Made by a program: the position numbers and the translations under genes. A stretch of 64,000 bases of DNA from Oscheius dolichura (taxonomy: Eukaryota > Nematoda > Chromadorea > Rhabditida > Rhabditidae). The notes beneath the pieces are model-generated. The model was not told the DNA's origin and searched no databases. It saw only the letters and a list, made by a program, of their open reading frames with translations. The stretch spans positions 4,216,001 through 4,280,000 of the forward strand of contig OW051495.1 of NCBI GenBank assembly GCA_932521035.1. Reading direction: 5' to 3'. How positions within the stretch are numbered: position 1 is the first letter of the stretch; each line of letters begins with the position of its first letter. Shown here one piece after another: positions 22,527-31,830 of this stretch.

Positions 22527-24078
22527 TCAGTACAAAGGAAAATTTTTATCGACTTCCTTGGCCCATGCCTCATATCCTCCGCGAATATCTCTGATATGGC
22601 ATCCTTTTAGTTTCTCTTTCAAAATTTCAACGGCCAGTTGGGAATCGTTTCCTCGGTGGCAAATCACGTAAACTAAAAGTGATATTAGCGGAAATAACGA
22701 TAAACCACCATCAGGAGTATCCCAAACGTTTATCGAAAGACGCGAGAGTATATCATGAGGAGAAGTTTTGCGAATATCTGCTAGCGAAATATCTGAAATA
22801 TATATATATATATAGTCAGGTAATGCAATAAACAAACTTCTAGCTTCATGTAAAGCAGCAATATGGAACTCATGAAAAGGTCGTGTATCGAGGAGAATGG
22901 GCGCGTTGCCTATTCGAATTTTCCCATACTCATGAACAGAAATACGTTCATCATCGCCAAGAATCTTCAGATTTTGGGTCTAAAATTAACGAGATTAGCA
23001 ATAACTTAAAAACAAACCTTATCATTTGGAGCAGCTCCACAAAATTGCTGATAATCAATCAATACGGTTATATTGGGATTTTCACCACAAACTGCACAAT
23101 CCTTTTGCCTCTTACGAATATTTACAACACGCATCTTCCCTTTTAATCCGTCAAATACTAGAAGTTTTCCACTGTAGGATGCTGGAAAATATCATAAATG
23201 AACCAAAGAAAAGAAACAACTGACGTTTATGCCCGGATGCGATTTTTATCACTTCTAAAGCTTGGAGGCTCCCAATGGTTCCAACAACAGGTCCGAATAC
23301 ACCACCTTCGGCACAGTTTGTGACAAACGCTGTATTAGGATTGGGAAAGACACAGCGCAAACAAGGTGATGACTAAATGTTTTTTAACACGTACAGTAGA
23401 AACTTACTGCATCATAGTTGTAAACAGTTAACTGCCCATCCCAGCGAAGGGCGCTACCGCTGACTAACGGTTTCTTAAGTAAGACACTGGCGTCGTTAAT
23501 AAGATATCTAAAAGATGTTTTTAATAAATTAATGTCTAAAAATGCACCGAGTAGTTGGATTATCCGAACAGTCTACGATTATATCGTATTTAGTAAAAAT
23601 GCCCATAGCATTATCTTTATCCAACATGACATCGTGGGTATGAACTGTAACGAGATGATTTAAACTAAAAAACTGACTATTTACGAGAGAAACTTTACCT
23701 TTGTATTGCTTCTTTTAAGGCAGCAACTTTTTGAAGGCCGACACATGATTCTCTGTAGGCGACTTGGCGATGAAGATTATCCATTGACACCTAGAAGATC
23801 TTTTGTCAAAGCAAAAAGATCAAAAATGAACCTGATCATAGTCAACAATTCCGATCACGCCGACTCCACAACCTGCTAGATAAGTTGCCACAGGGCAGCC
23901 AAGTCCGCCAGCTCCCACAATAAGCACTTTGCAAAATTTGAGACCTTCCTGACCTGAATAGAATGCTTTCAGAGACAAAATATCACTTACCTTTAGCACC
24001 AAAATCACTAACCAGAAGTTGTCTGCTATAGCGTGTTATTTCTTCGTTTGTTAGTGTATGCTTGTTGGTATTCATCAT
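22527..24078 (-). CDS. MOCS3/UBA4: E1-like adenylyltransferase with rhodanese domain
   Basis: The enzyme activates URM1 and MOCS2A by adenylation and thiocarboxylation for tRNA thiolation and molybdopterin synthesis. The start at 24076-24078 gives [20 protein letters not shown]. It has the nucleotide motif [30 protein letters not shown], the catalytic-cysteine segment [19 protein letters not shown], zinc cysteines LRC and [10 protein letters not shown], and a C-terminal rhodanese domain with active-site loop [12 protein letters not shown]. It ends [19 protein letters not shown]. An upstream stretch to 24234 is open but is separated by a likely leader acceptor (tttgtttag). AT microsatellites lie in one intron (about 22799-22813) and just past the stop (22507-22527). 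The SID-1/CHUP-1 gene starts about 266 bp downstream on the same strand. Confidence 0.94.
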
Positions 24079-24453
24079 TTCGTCACAGTAGAAAACTAAA
24101 CAAACACCGTTACAATCTAAACGAAAAGTAGAACAGAAGAGCGTCTTTTGAAATTTACACTTTTTACAATTTTTAAATTTCTGAACCATTGCAGCTTGGC
24201 GCACGTTGTTCCCTTGACGTAAATTTAGCCTCAATCTCGTATATTTTTATACTTTTTTATGCGTAGTTTATGTATTAGTTTTCCTTCCTTTCCATTTCTG
24301 TACGTTGAAAAGTGTTCGACGTATCCAAATAATAATTTTTCATAAGAATGGAAGATATCATGCGTGCGTACATATAGCATGCGCTTCTTGGCAGTATTTG
24401 CCGTTATCTTCTGCTATATATAGTACTTGTCGTTTCAAAAACAGTTTTTAGCC
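24079..24453. other. Divergent promoter region, MOCS3 and NDUFB11-like
   Basis: 375 bp, AT-rich, shared by two housekeeping genes that diverge. No ORF or repeat supported. Confidence 0.4.
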
Positions 24454-25273
24454 ATGCATCTAGCTCGGGTGGGAAATCTACAGGTGCACTGGCGAGCCCT
24501 ACAACCGTTTCGTAGCATGGCTTCTCATGGGCATGGACATGAAGCAGATTCTAAAGTAGAACGTAAGCCAGATCTTTATAGGTAAGTTCTTTCGTCTATT
24601 TTAATATGGACTATTAAGACCCGGATCTGATTCTTACGCGTATGAAAACCCATGGCCAAAACTAAATGGAGGACGTCTTGATTGGCTCTTTGGAGATGGA
24701 TGGAGACGGCCGTTATCAAGTGACCAAGGCGCAAAAATGGTTCGTGTTTTTTTTATAGCTTCATTCACTTATTATAGCGCAGGGAATGGATTTGGTTTTC
24801 TCAAGTAGCTCATGATGAACATAAAGATTGGGTCAAATTTCATCAGGTAATTTTATTTTCACAGAAACAGGGTCTTATTCTTACTATAGCGTCTATATAA
24901 AATTAAAATTAAAGATTCCGTTTACATGCTTTTTCCTTCAGATCGCCTTCCTCTTTTTTACCGCACTCACAACCTGGATGACTTGTTGGATCATGTTTGC
25001 TCGCCCTGATTGGTATGTAGCTTACATTCGCGTTTATTAGAAAATTTTAGGCCTATGGGTCGCGAGTGGGCATTGCGAGAAGCGCACTTAGAAATTGCAC
25101 GTCGAGAAAAGGCTGGACTTCCTTTAATTAGCCCTGATCTACTCCCGCGGTATGTCATTCTTTTATTGGAAAACAAGGCTATTTCCACAAATGGTTTATT
25201 ATTTCTCACAAATCGGAACAAGAATATTTCTAGTAGGGACTTCTCTAGATTTAGCTCGATTCCAAGCATCTAA
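24454..25273 (+). CDS. Complex I beta-subcomplex subunit NDUFB11 (ESSS)-like
   Basis: This is a single-pass accessory subunit of mitochondrial NADH:ubiquinone oxidoreductase. It starts MHLARVGNLQVHWRALQPFR, a basic targeting sequence. It continues with YAYENPWPKLNGGRLDWLFG, REWIWFSQVAHDEHKDWVKF, a membrane segment (IAFLFFTALTTWMTCWIMFA), then GREWALREAHLEIARREKAG and LPLISPDLLP, which matches the conserved NDUFB11 tail (EWxxREAExxxxxREAxGLP). Five introns of 35-90 nt were placed. The last exon is uncertain: splicing at about 25152-25236 gives a stop at 25271-25273, but this region also codes for the convergent MSP-domain gene on the other strand. The coding end may therefore lie nearer 25160-25200. 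Confidence 0.75.
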
Positions 25274-25675
25274 GGCACTAGCATCCTCGCTAAACCACTG
25301 CTTTCCAACCAAACAAAAAATAATTAAAAGCTGGTCCTTTTCTGCCGCTTCAGTAGTTTTCTTCAATTCCACCTGAACAACATTAAAAACCTCGAAAACT
25401 AAATTACCGCAATTTCGTTTCCTGGCAAAAGAATATCAGCGCAATCAAATATTTGAACCCTCTGGTTCGAAGTGCATTTCACTTTGTAGAGGATCGCAGT
25501 GTCCGAGTGATTGCGAAGGACGAGATCAGCCTTCCACTTTCCCTTTGCAACCTAAATAGTAAATAGGTAATGGAACAAAACAAGTATGGGCTCTTACTTC
25601 TAAAGGATTCGGTGAAATTTCAAGTTTATCGAAAGTTTTCGGTATAGCTGGGAATTCACAGTCATTATCGGCCAT
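25199..25675 (-). CDS. Single MSP (major sperm protein)-domain protein
   Basis: The start at 25673-25675 gives MADNDCEFPAIPKTFDKLEI. An immunoglobulin-like MSP fold follows: VAKGKWKADLVLRNHSDTAI, LYKVKCTSNQRVQIFDCADI, VELKKTTEAAEKDQLLIIFC, ending REVPTRNILVPICEK. Two short introns. MSP-domain proteins of this size include nematode sperm proteins and general MSP-domain adaptors; sequence alone does not choose between them. It overlaps the 3' end of the convergent NDUFB11-like gene by up to 75 bp. It follows the CEP41-like gene on the same strand by about 255 bp and may belong to the same operon. Confidence 0.82.
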
Positions 25676-25930
25676 TTCCACTACCAAAATGACAGCGGAA
25701 AGCCATTTTCTTGTAATTAATACCTGTTTTAACACGTTTCCACTAGTGCCAAAACAAAAACTTGATCCCTTCCAACACGTTTTGAGGGATTCTAGAGAAA
25801 TATGGCTAACCAACTCTTTTTATTCCATTTCAGTTTTCAACCATACATATTTACATAAACATTATTGCAGCGATCGCGTGACTGCCAACCTACCGGCCGA
25901 CGAAGAACTCCGTGATTTTGATATTCTTAT

Positions 25931-27103
25931 CTAATAGTTACCACTGGGTATTTTTAATGTTTCTAATTGTATATTAGGAGTTAGCATGGCCTTATCAGAA
26001 AAATTATTCGAAAATCTAGACTTGTATGTAAATTCATTTCCACGGTTTTCGCGTTCTGTTAACAGCAGAAGTAGCTCGATGACTGCGTGTATCATCAGCT
26101 CTTTTTCTGCTAGATGAAGTGCTCCGCCACAATCTCTTGCCGTATTTTGTGTTGCTGCAAAATTATTGTGTGCTGTCGAAACTTGGTTTGTTTACGATTT
26201 CAATTCCAGACGTTTTTCGAGAGCAACTACGTTGTAGGAAACAAAGGGGGGATAAAGTAATCCCTCTGGAAATTGTTCTCTAAAGAAATCTATGTCTAAA
26301 ATATTTGGTTTGACTCACAAAATGGATGAACTTACTTCCTTTCAATAACACCGCCTTATATCCTCGTTCTGATAATACAGCTACCGCATTACTGCTGCCT
26401 TCGCCATAAATAATAATAGTAGCGCCTTTGACAACATTAGAATGATTTATAAACTGCACCTTCGTTTTTGCACCTCCGCAGTACGTCCGTTTCATACCGA
26501 TCCCGAGATAGCAGATGAAGATCATAATGCTCTGCTAAAAGGATATATCAGATACTTGGCCGTGGAAACCGTTCACCGTCTACTATTCGCTGTTCGAGGA
26601 AGATCTCTCGCGGATTCACATCAACTAAAGTGATTTTTTCATAATCATGATCACCTCGTAGCTTGCTTATAATCCAGCGGACCTGCATAATCAAAAGAAT
26701 TTTTTCACTGGTTAAAGGAACAGTCCTGCCGAAATTTTTGGACATGGTAGACATAGCGTCAAAAATGCGCGCGCTTTGAATTTTTCGCATTTTTTTTTCG
26801 AGCACTTTTTACTTTTCTATAATTCACACATTTCCTTCATTTTTTCTTGATTGCAACGTGATCAGTAATGTATTATGAGTAAAAGCAGCATAAAAATGGG
26901 AAAAGAAAATGGTAAAAATACGAGAAAAAGTTAAAAGCTCAAACGACGCACCGAAATTCAAACGCATTTTTCGCGGGTGCTGTTCACAAGTGTTCACAAA
27001 TTCTTTTTTGGCAGGACTGTTCCTTTAAACTTACCAATTTATCGATTGTAATAGCTGGGTAGTCATCACCCTGCAGCAGCATGCTCAGTTCAATTGTCGC
27101 CAT
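25931..27103 (-). CDS. Rhodanese-domain protein resembling CEP41
   Basis: CEP41 is a centrosomal/ciliary rhodanese-fold protein linked to tubulin glutamylation. The start at 27101-27103 gives MATIELSMLLQGDDYPAITI. After a long intron holding an inverted-repeat element comes VRWIISKLRGDHDYEKITLV, then DVNPREIFLEQRIVDGERFP, HYDLHLLSRDRYETDVLRR, and GATIIIYGEGSSNAVAVLSE with RGYKAVLLKG. The spacing fits the CEP41 rhodanese domain, and the active-site loop carries G/E instead of a catalytic cysteine, so it is probably non-catalytic. An open tail reads on to NIQLETLKIPSGNY and stops at 25931; the last two splice choices are uncertain. The RNP-1-like gene ends 103 bp upstream, operon-like spacing. 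Confidence 0.65.
26712..27028. mobile_element. MITE-like element with 19-bp terminal inverted repeats, in an intron
   Basis: TTAAAGGAACAGTCCTGCC at 26712-26730 is the exact reverse complement of 27010-27028. The outermost four bases are TTAA at both ends, consistent with a TTAA target duplication (piggyBac-type) around a 309-bp body. The interior is AT-rich and non-coding. It fills nearly all of the first intron of the CEP41-like gene; removing it would leave an intron of about 45-50 nt, the local norm. Confidence 0.75.
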
Positions 27104-27206
27104 GGTTACCTCACAGCAAGTGAGGATATTCCGTAACAAAATGTTATATTTTAAGATTTATTAATGCAAATAATATACATCATTTGAGACCACTGAAAAA
27201 TTGAGA

Positions 27207-28784
27207 TTACTTTAACCATGAGGTGGACGAAGAACCGTACGCCATACTGCTATAACTTGGAGCTGAAGGCGGCACCGACGCAAGTGACGAGGATTCTGAA
27301 TAATGTGTCACATAGAAGAATGAGCTGTTGCTTTTGAGAATGTGCAGTCCCCCAAAAGCTTCCTTCAACATTTAATTAACATACCCGAAATTATTCCTGA
27401 CTGATACGGACCTGAAAGCGTTGCTCCAACTTGTCCTTGTAGTTGTCTAATAGTAGTTATTAAACGAATTTATAGGACAACATACTGGAGAAACTGGGCA
27501 GAGGTCATCGTGTTTGTGTTGTTCTGTTGGGCATACGGAGCGTTTGGAGTTATATTTGTGGCCGGTGCATAAGGAGCCTAAAAATGGATGAGGACGATGT
27601 ACATGAAAGCAATACTTTTAATGTGGTATTGTATGGCGCTGAAGGCAGCACACTAGGCGGTGTATACACATCAGCTTGATACGATACTGGGCCCGAAGAC
27701 AATCTGAATAGGGAGGGTATAATAATTTTATAGATACATCCACCAAAGGGTGGACACGGTAGGAAGTAGTTGAGAAAAGCTTTTTTGAGAAAGAGAAAAG
27801 TTTGTTTAAATAGTATAATTGACGGATCTGTGGGAAAGAACGAAACTGATCCGTTTTGCGCAATTGCGGTAATACGAAAGCACAGGACGACAACGATATG
27901 ATGGTAATGATAGTAACAAGAGGAAGGAGATTCAATAAGAGTAAAGTTTGATAAAAATGCGTGGTGATTAATAAGTACGAAAAATATCTGAAATGAGAAA
28001 TTCAAAACTGTACTGTGTGCCAGGTATCGATGGCGCTGTTGTGGGAAACACCAAGTATGCTGTTCCAGGGCCACGTTTAGCTTCAATTTCTTTAATCAGT
28101 CGCTCTTTATAATAGTTGTAACGTTGGCGAGATAAGCGATATTCTTCATAAAGTTGCTGGAGGTCACTAAAAGTAAAGTAACAGCAAGCACTAAGGAAAA
28201 TTTAGAAAAACCTACGGTTCTGGTGGTTGTGGAATTTCCTCATCAGCCTGGGCACTTTTCTTCATACTAGGAGCGCCTAGTGCGCTTACGTTTGAATCAG
28301 CAGGGCGCTTTATCCCACCAGTTAAATCAAATACTAACGTTTCTTTCACTCTGAATTTGAAAAGATATAGCAGAATTCGACGATGACCAACAACTTATTT
28401 TTAGGATCATCTGGGCAGTTAGGTGTCTTATGGTCTGAGGAGGCACATCTCAAACAACAACCACTTGGAACCGCGCTTTGAGAACGTAATTTCGAAGTCG
28501 ATCTGAACAAGTGAAGCCCAGAAGTTAATTAGCTGTAGAACTTACAATTTCACCTGAATTGGCTTTCCATCAATGTTATAGCCATCCATTCGCTGCATTA
28601 CCTGTAGCTTGTCTTCATCAGGAATAGTCTGTAACTCATAACAAAGTGAAAAGTGTGAACTAACGATGAAGGCGTAGTTTTTCACTACATCGCAGTCTAT
28701 AATGTTTGTGAAAGGCTTGAATACCTGCTTCAGCCTATTTGAATCAACGGATTCTGCCAAATTACCGACAAACAACTTTACCAT
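27207..28784 (-). CDS. rnp-1: RRM plus CCHC zinc-knuckle RNA-binding protein (RNP-1/Lark/RBM4-like)
   Basis: The start at 28782-28784 follows a close leader acceptor (ttccagat). The RRM reads MVKLFVGNLAESVDSNRLKQ, then IIDCDVVKNYAFIV and QRMDGYNIDGKPIQVKLSTS. A CCHC knuckle follows (CCLRCASSDHKTPNC). The rest is low-complexity: LQQLYEEYRLSRQRYNYYKE and Pro/Ser/Tyr/Gln-rich segments ending SSMAYGSSSTSWLK at 27207. One RRM plus one knuckle matches C. elegans RNP-1 better than two-RRM Lark. AATAAA lies just after the stop, with the next gene 103 bp away. Exon edges between about 27550 and 28060 are approximate. Confidence 0.8.
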
Positions 28785-29015
28785 ATCTGGAAAATGTTAA
28801 TATGCAGCAAAAAAGGTACACTAATAGCATAGCAATATTATTACTAAACGGCAAAAGTCATGAACAATTGCCCGCTAGAGTTATTGATTTCTCCTATAGC
28901 GATGCAGCATGCATATGAAGCCCCACAAACAAGGCCGACAGTATATATAGAACTTCACTTTGTTCCTAAAGAATTATGATATATAAAATAAAATATTTAT
29001 TGTTATTTTTCCTAG

Positions 29016-30698
29016 CTAGTCATAGCCTTCTAATATTAGATTGTGTGCATATTTTCGATGAGCTTCTATGTCCCAGTCTAGCTGTCTAGAAGTAATTTCA
29101 ACTCGTGTCGTTCCGCAGCTATCAACTATCTTCTTTTTGCACATATTAAAGAATAGGGGTTTCTCCTCTTCTACGGAGAGCTGTCGGTTTTCCTAAAAAC
29201 ATATGATACTATTACAACATCCTTACATTTTTCGAAAACATTTTAGCTCCGATGGACATGACATCACCAAGCATAGCTATCCTGAAAATTTACGCTAAAA
29301 TACAATACAATGGCAAACCATTCGGAATTGTAAAGTTTTTGATAATCGCTATTTTCTTCAAAAATTTTCGGGGCAGGGAACATTTCTAAATGATCCTTCC
29401 AAGCCAAACTGGCTTCTTCAGATATATAGCCTGTTTTCATCTTTAAACCCCACACAATATCGATGCACTGCTCCATCTGTAAAGTTGTTAACGCACGGCG
29501 GTTGTATACCAACGACAGTCTGTATTCAGGTCGTTGTATATCATCGATGTACTTTAGCCATGCTTCTCTTTCCTTAGCTAATTTGTCTTCATACGCATTA
29601 AGTGCTCCGGACATGGTGAAATTTAATGTAATGTCCTATAACTTTAAAATGAACAGAGCGAAAGATAGAAACCGGTGCTACCACATCCTCGAGAAGCTCT
29701 GCTTCAGATGAATCTAATCCGGACAAACTCGAATCATGAGCTACATTGGAGTAAGGGACTTCCTTCGATAACTTTACCGTTGAAGGGGTCAAAAATCGTT
29801 CATTTACAAAGCTACAAAGAATTAAACTATATAAATTGACCTACTTTTCTTTAATGTGTTGACCCTCCACATCCTCGGGGCTTAAGTAATTATAATCAAT
29901 GGTATTTATAACTGTCATACCTTGAGGTGTCAAGTGAAGAGTTGCCTAATTTACATCTAGATGAAAGAACACGCCCAGAACGGTTGAGGAAATCCTCCAG
30001 CCCTTCGTTATCTTCGAAAACGTTGCTTGGAACACCAATACTGGGGCGGCCGCTTCAAAGAACTTAAACAGTCCAACTCATATGTACCTCGAATTAATTT
30101 GAGACATATCCAAGGACAAGAGGCTCGACTCTGCTGACGCCAACGGCATAGGCAGCGGTACAGGCGTACTGCGTGCTACACTATAAAAAACCGTTTACAT
30201 CATCTTCTAACATACGGTGGGTCAATATTGTGTTTACTGATGAACTTCCCCACATTATTGAAGGCGGACGCAAAAAACTTGGTCTTCATACTAATAATAG
30301 CATTCTTCTCTTTCACCCATGCATAATACTTATTCTAAAAATATTGTAATAAACAAATCTAAACTAACGTTTTTGGCAGTTTTAGCACGTCTTCTTGATT
30401 CCACTCTAATCACCTCCAACTCCCTTTTAGACAATTTTAAGTACTCATCGTAATATGGATTTTCCGAATGATGGATAAGCTGATGAATCTATAAAGATAC
30501 TCGATAAAAAATACTTAATATGTTTAAAAACACCTTATTATGTTGTTGGATAAAATAAGAAAGATATTTCTCACATTCCTTCAGAGCTTGATCCAATTCA
30601 TTCTGTTCCTTCACTTTCTCACTTTCACCGGTTGAAATCATGCCAAATAAAACGTGCCTGAAGATAGCTAGTAGATTTGCTTCTATACTATACGTCAT
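29016..30698 (-). CDS. Uncharacterised coiled-coil protein
   Basis: I do not recognise this gene. The start at 30696-30698 gives MTYSIEANLLAIFRHVLFGM. A charged helical region follows (NELDQALKECEKYLSYFIQQ, YLKLSKRELEVIRVESRRRA), then a Ser/Pro-rich middle (STPVPLPMPLASAESSLLSL) and an acidic stretch (SLSGLDSSEAELLEDV). That exon joins, in phase across a 47-nt intron, to DITLNFTMSGALNAYEDKLA and KEREAWLKYIDDIQRPEYRL. It ends AHRKYAHNLILEGYD at 29016. An ATG at the junction could suggest two genes, but the in-phase splice favours one. The splice pattern around 29900-30000 is ambiguous. It lies about 231 bp upstream of RNP-1 on the same strand. Confidence 0.6.
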
Positions 30699-30916
30699 AT
30701 GTCAAAAAAGAGTAAGAGGATGTCACAAAAAGCAATGTCTACAACCAAAGAAAGCCAACAAAAGAAAACGAGAGCAAAACTTTGAAGCAGATTCTGGCGG
30801 CAGTCCCTGATCGGTACAGCGTCCCGTCGCAGCGAGGCCTCCTCAAATTCGCGAGGTCCCCTCAAATTCATTCACTTGGAAAAAGTTTGCAAACGTAAAC
30901 TACGACCTATCGAAAA

Positions 30917-31542
30917 ATGTCTGACGATGTTAGTTGTTTTTCTTCTACATTACGCATTCGTTGTTATAGAAAGGAATTCTTGAAAGTGTTGTTGGCAAGG
31001 CCAAGGAGCTTGCAGGCGATGCCAAGAAGACTGTGATCCACACGTATGACAAGTATGTTCACTTGCTTATTCTCCTTTGCGGGGGTCACAAAATGTTGCT
31101 GTTCACGTTCTACATATTCGTAATTTATGATATTATTTTAGAATTGCTGGTAACAATGCTGAGGACAAAGGTGCCGAAAAGGTTGGACAGGCCGCTGATG
31201 CCGTTCACGAGAAGGTTTTCAGTCTTGAATATCGTTATATGGTTTTTAGGTTACCGATGCTTCTTCGTCGATCAAAGAGAAGGCTGGAAAAGCTGCAGAC
31301 AAGGTCTGTATTTTCGTATTTGTTGTTAGGTGGTATTTCAGGTTTCTGACCTTCGTGATTCGGCTTCTGAGAAGCTCCACGATACCGCTTCATCGATCAA
31401 AGATGAGGTCTGTCATGCTGAAGAGAAAGCTGCTCATGGAGTCAAGAAGACGGCTGACAAATGTGCAAGCAAGATTGGCGAAGCTCGCGATAAAATCTCT
31501 GACAAGGTCCACGACGCTGGAGATTATGTTAAGGGACATTAG
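30917..31542 (+). CDS. LEA-like amphipathic repeat protein, about 145 aa
   Basis: The protein resembles group 3 late-embryogenesis-abundant proteins, which protect cells during drying and other stress in nematodes, rotifers and tardigrades. It starts MSDD, then KGILESVVGKAKELAGDAKK, a segment ending AADAVHEK, VTDASSSIKEKAGKAADK, and VSDLRDSASEKLHDTASSIK to the end DKVHDAGDYVKGH. It is rich in Ala, Lys, Asp and Glu, nearly free of aromatics, has no signal peptide and is probably fully helical when dried. All introns are phase 0 and most fall just after a lysine codon, so exons behave as repeat modules. Two cysteines (VCHAEEKA, DKCASK) are unusual for LEA proteins. AATAAA lies shortly after the stop. 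Confidence 0.75.
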
Positions 31543-31830
31543 TTCTTCTCTTTGGTCTTTCCCGTGTAAATAAATGTTTTGATTTGACTTCTAGATCTTG
31601 TTCAATGGATGTTGTCTAACGAGGAATGGGTACAAGCTTTTTCATCTTCGTAATCTCGTACCGGGTTTGAGTTTTATTGCTTATGTTGTCGAAGAGTGCT
31701 CATTTATGCCGAGTACTTCAGACATTACATCCGAATGCGGCCTGATTTTTCCTCATTTTCCAACGGGCTGAAAAGGTCCGGGAAGTAAAGCATCGTTAGG
31801 ATAGTTTATTTTATCTACTGTCGACTCGTT

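Noticed and set aside
22501-22530. AT dinucleotide repeat as a regulatory element
   Set aside because: Simple microsatellite just beyond the MOCS3 stop; nothing else supports a function.
25689-25934. + strand ORF of about 81 codons
   Set aside because: Antisense to the open tail of the CEP41-like gene and to the spacer; no leader acceptor or similarity.
29598-29792. Stop/start overlap suggesting two separate genes
   Set aside because: A phase-0 intron (GATGTG|GTAGCA...TTATAG|GACATT) joins both parts into one open protein, so a single gene is simpler.
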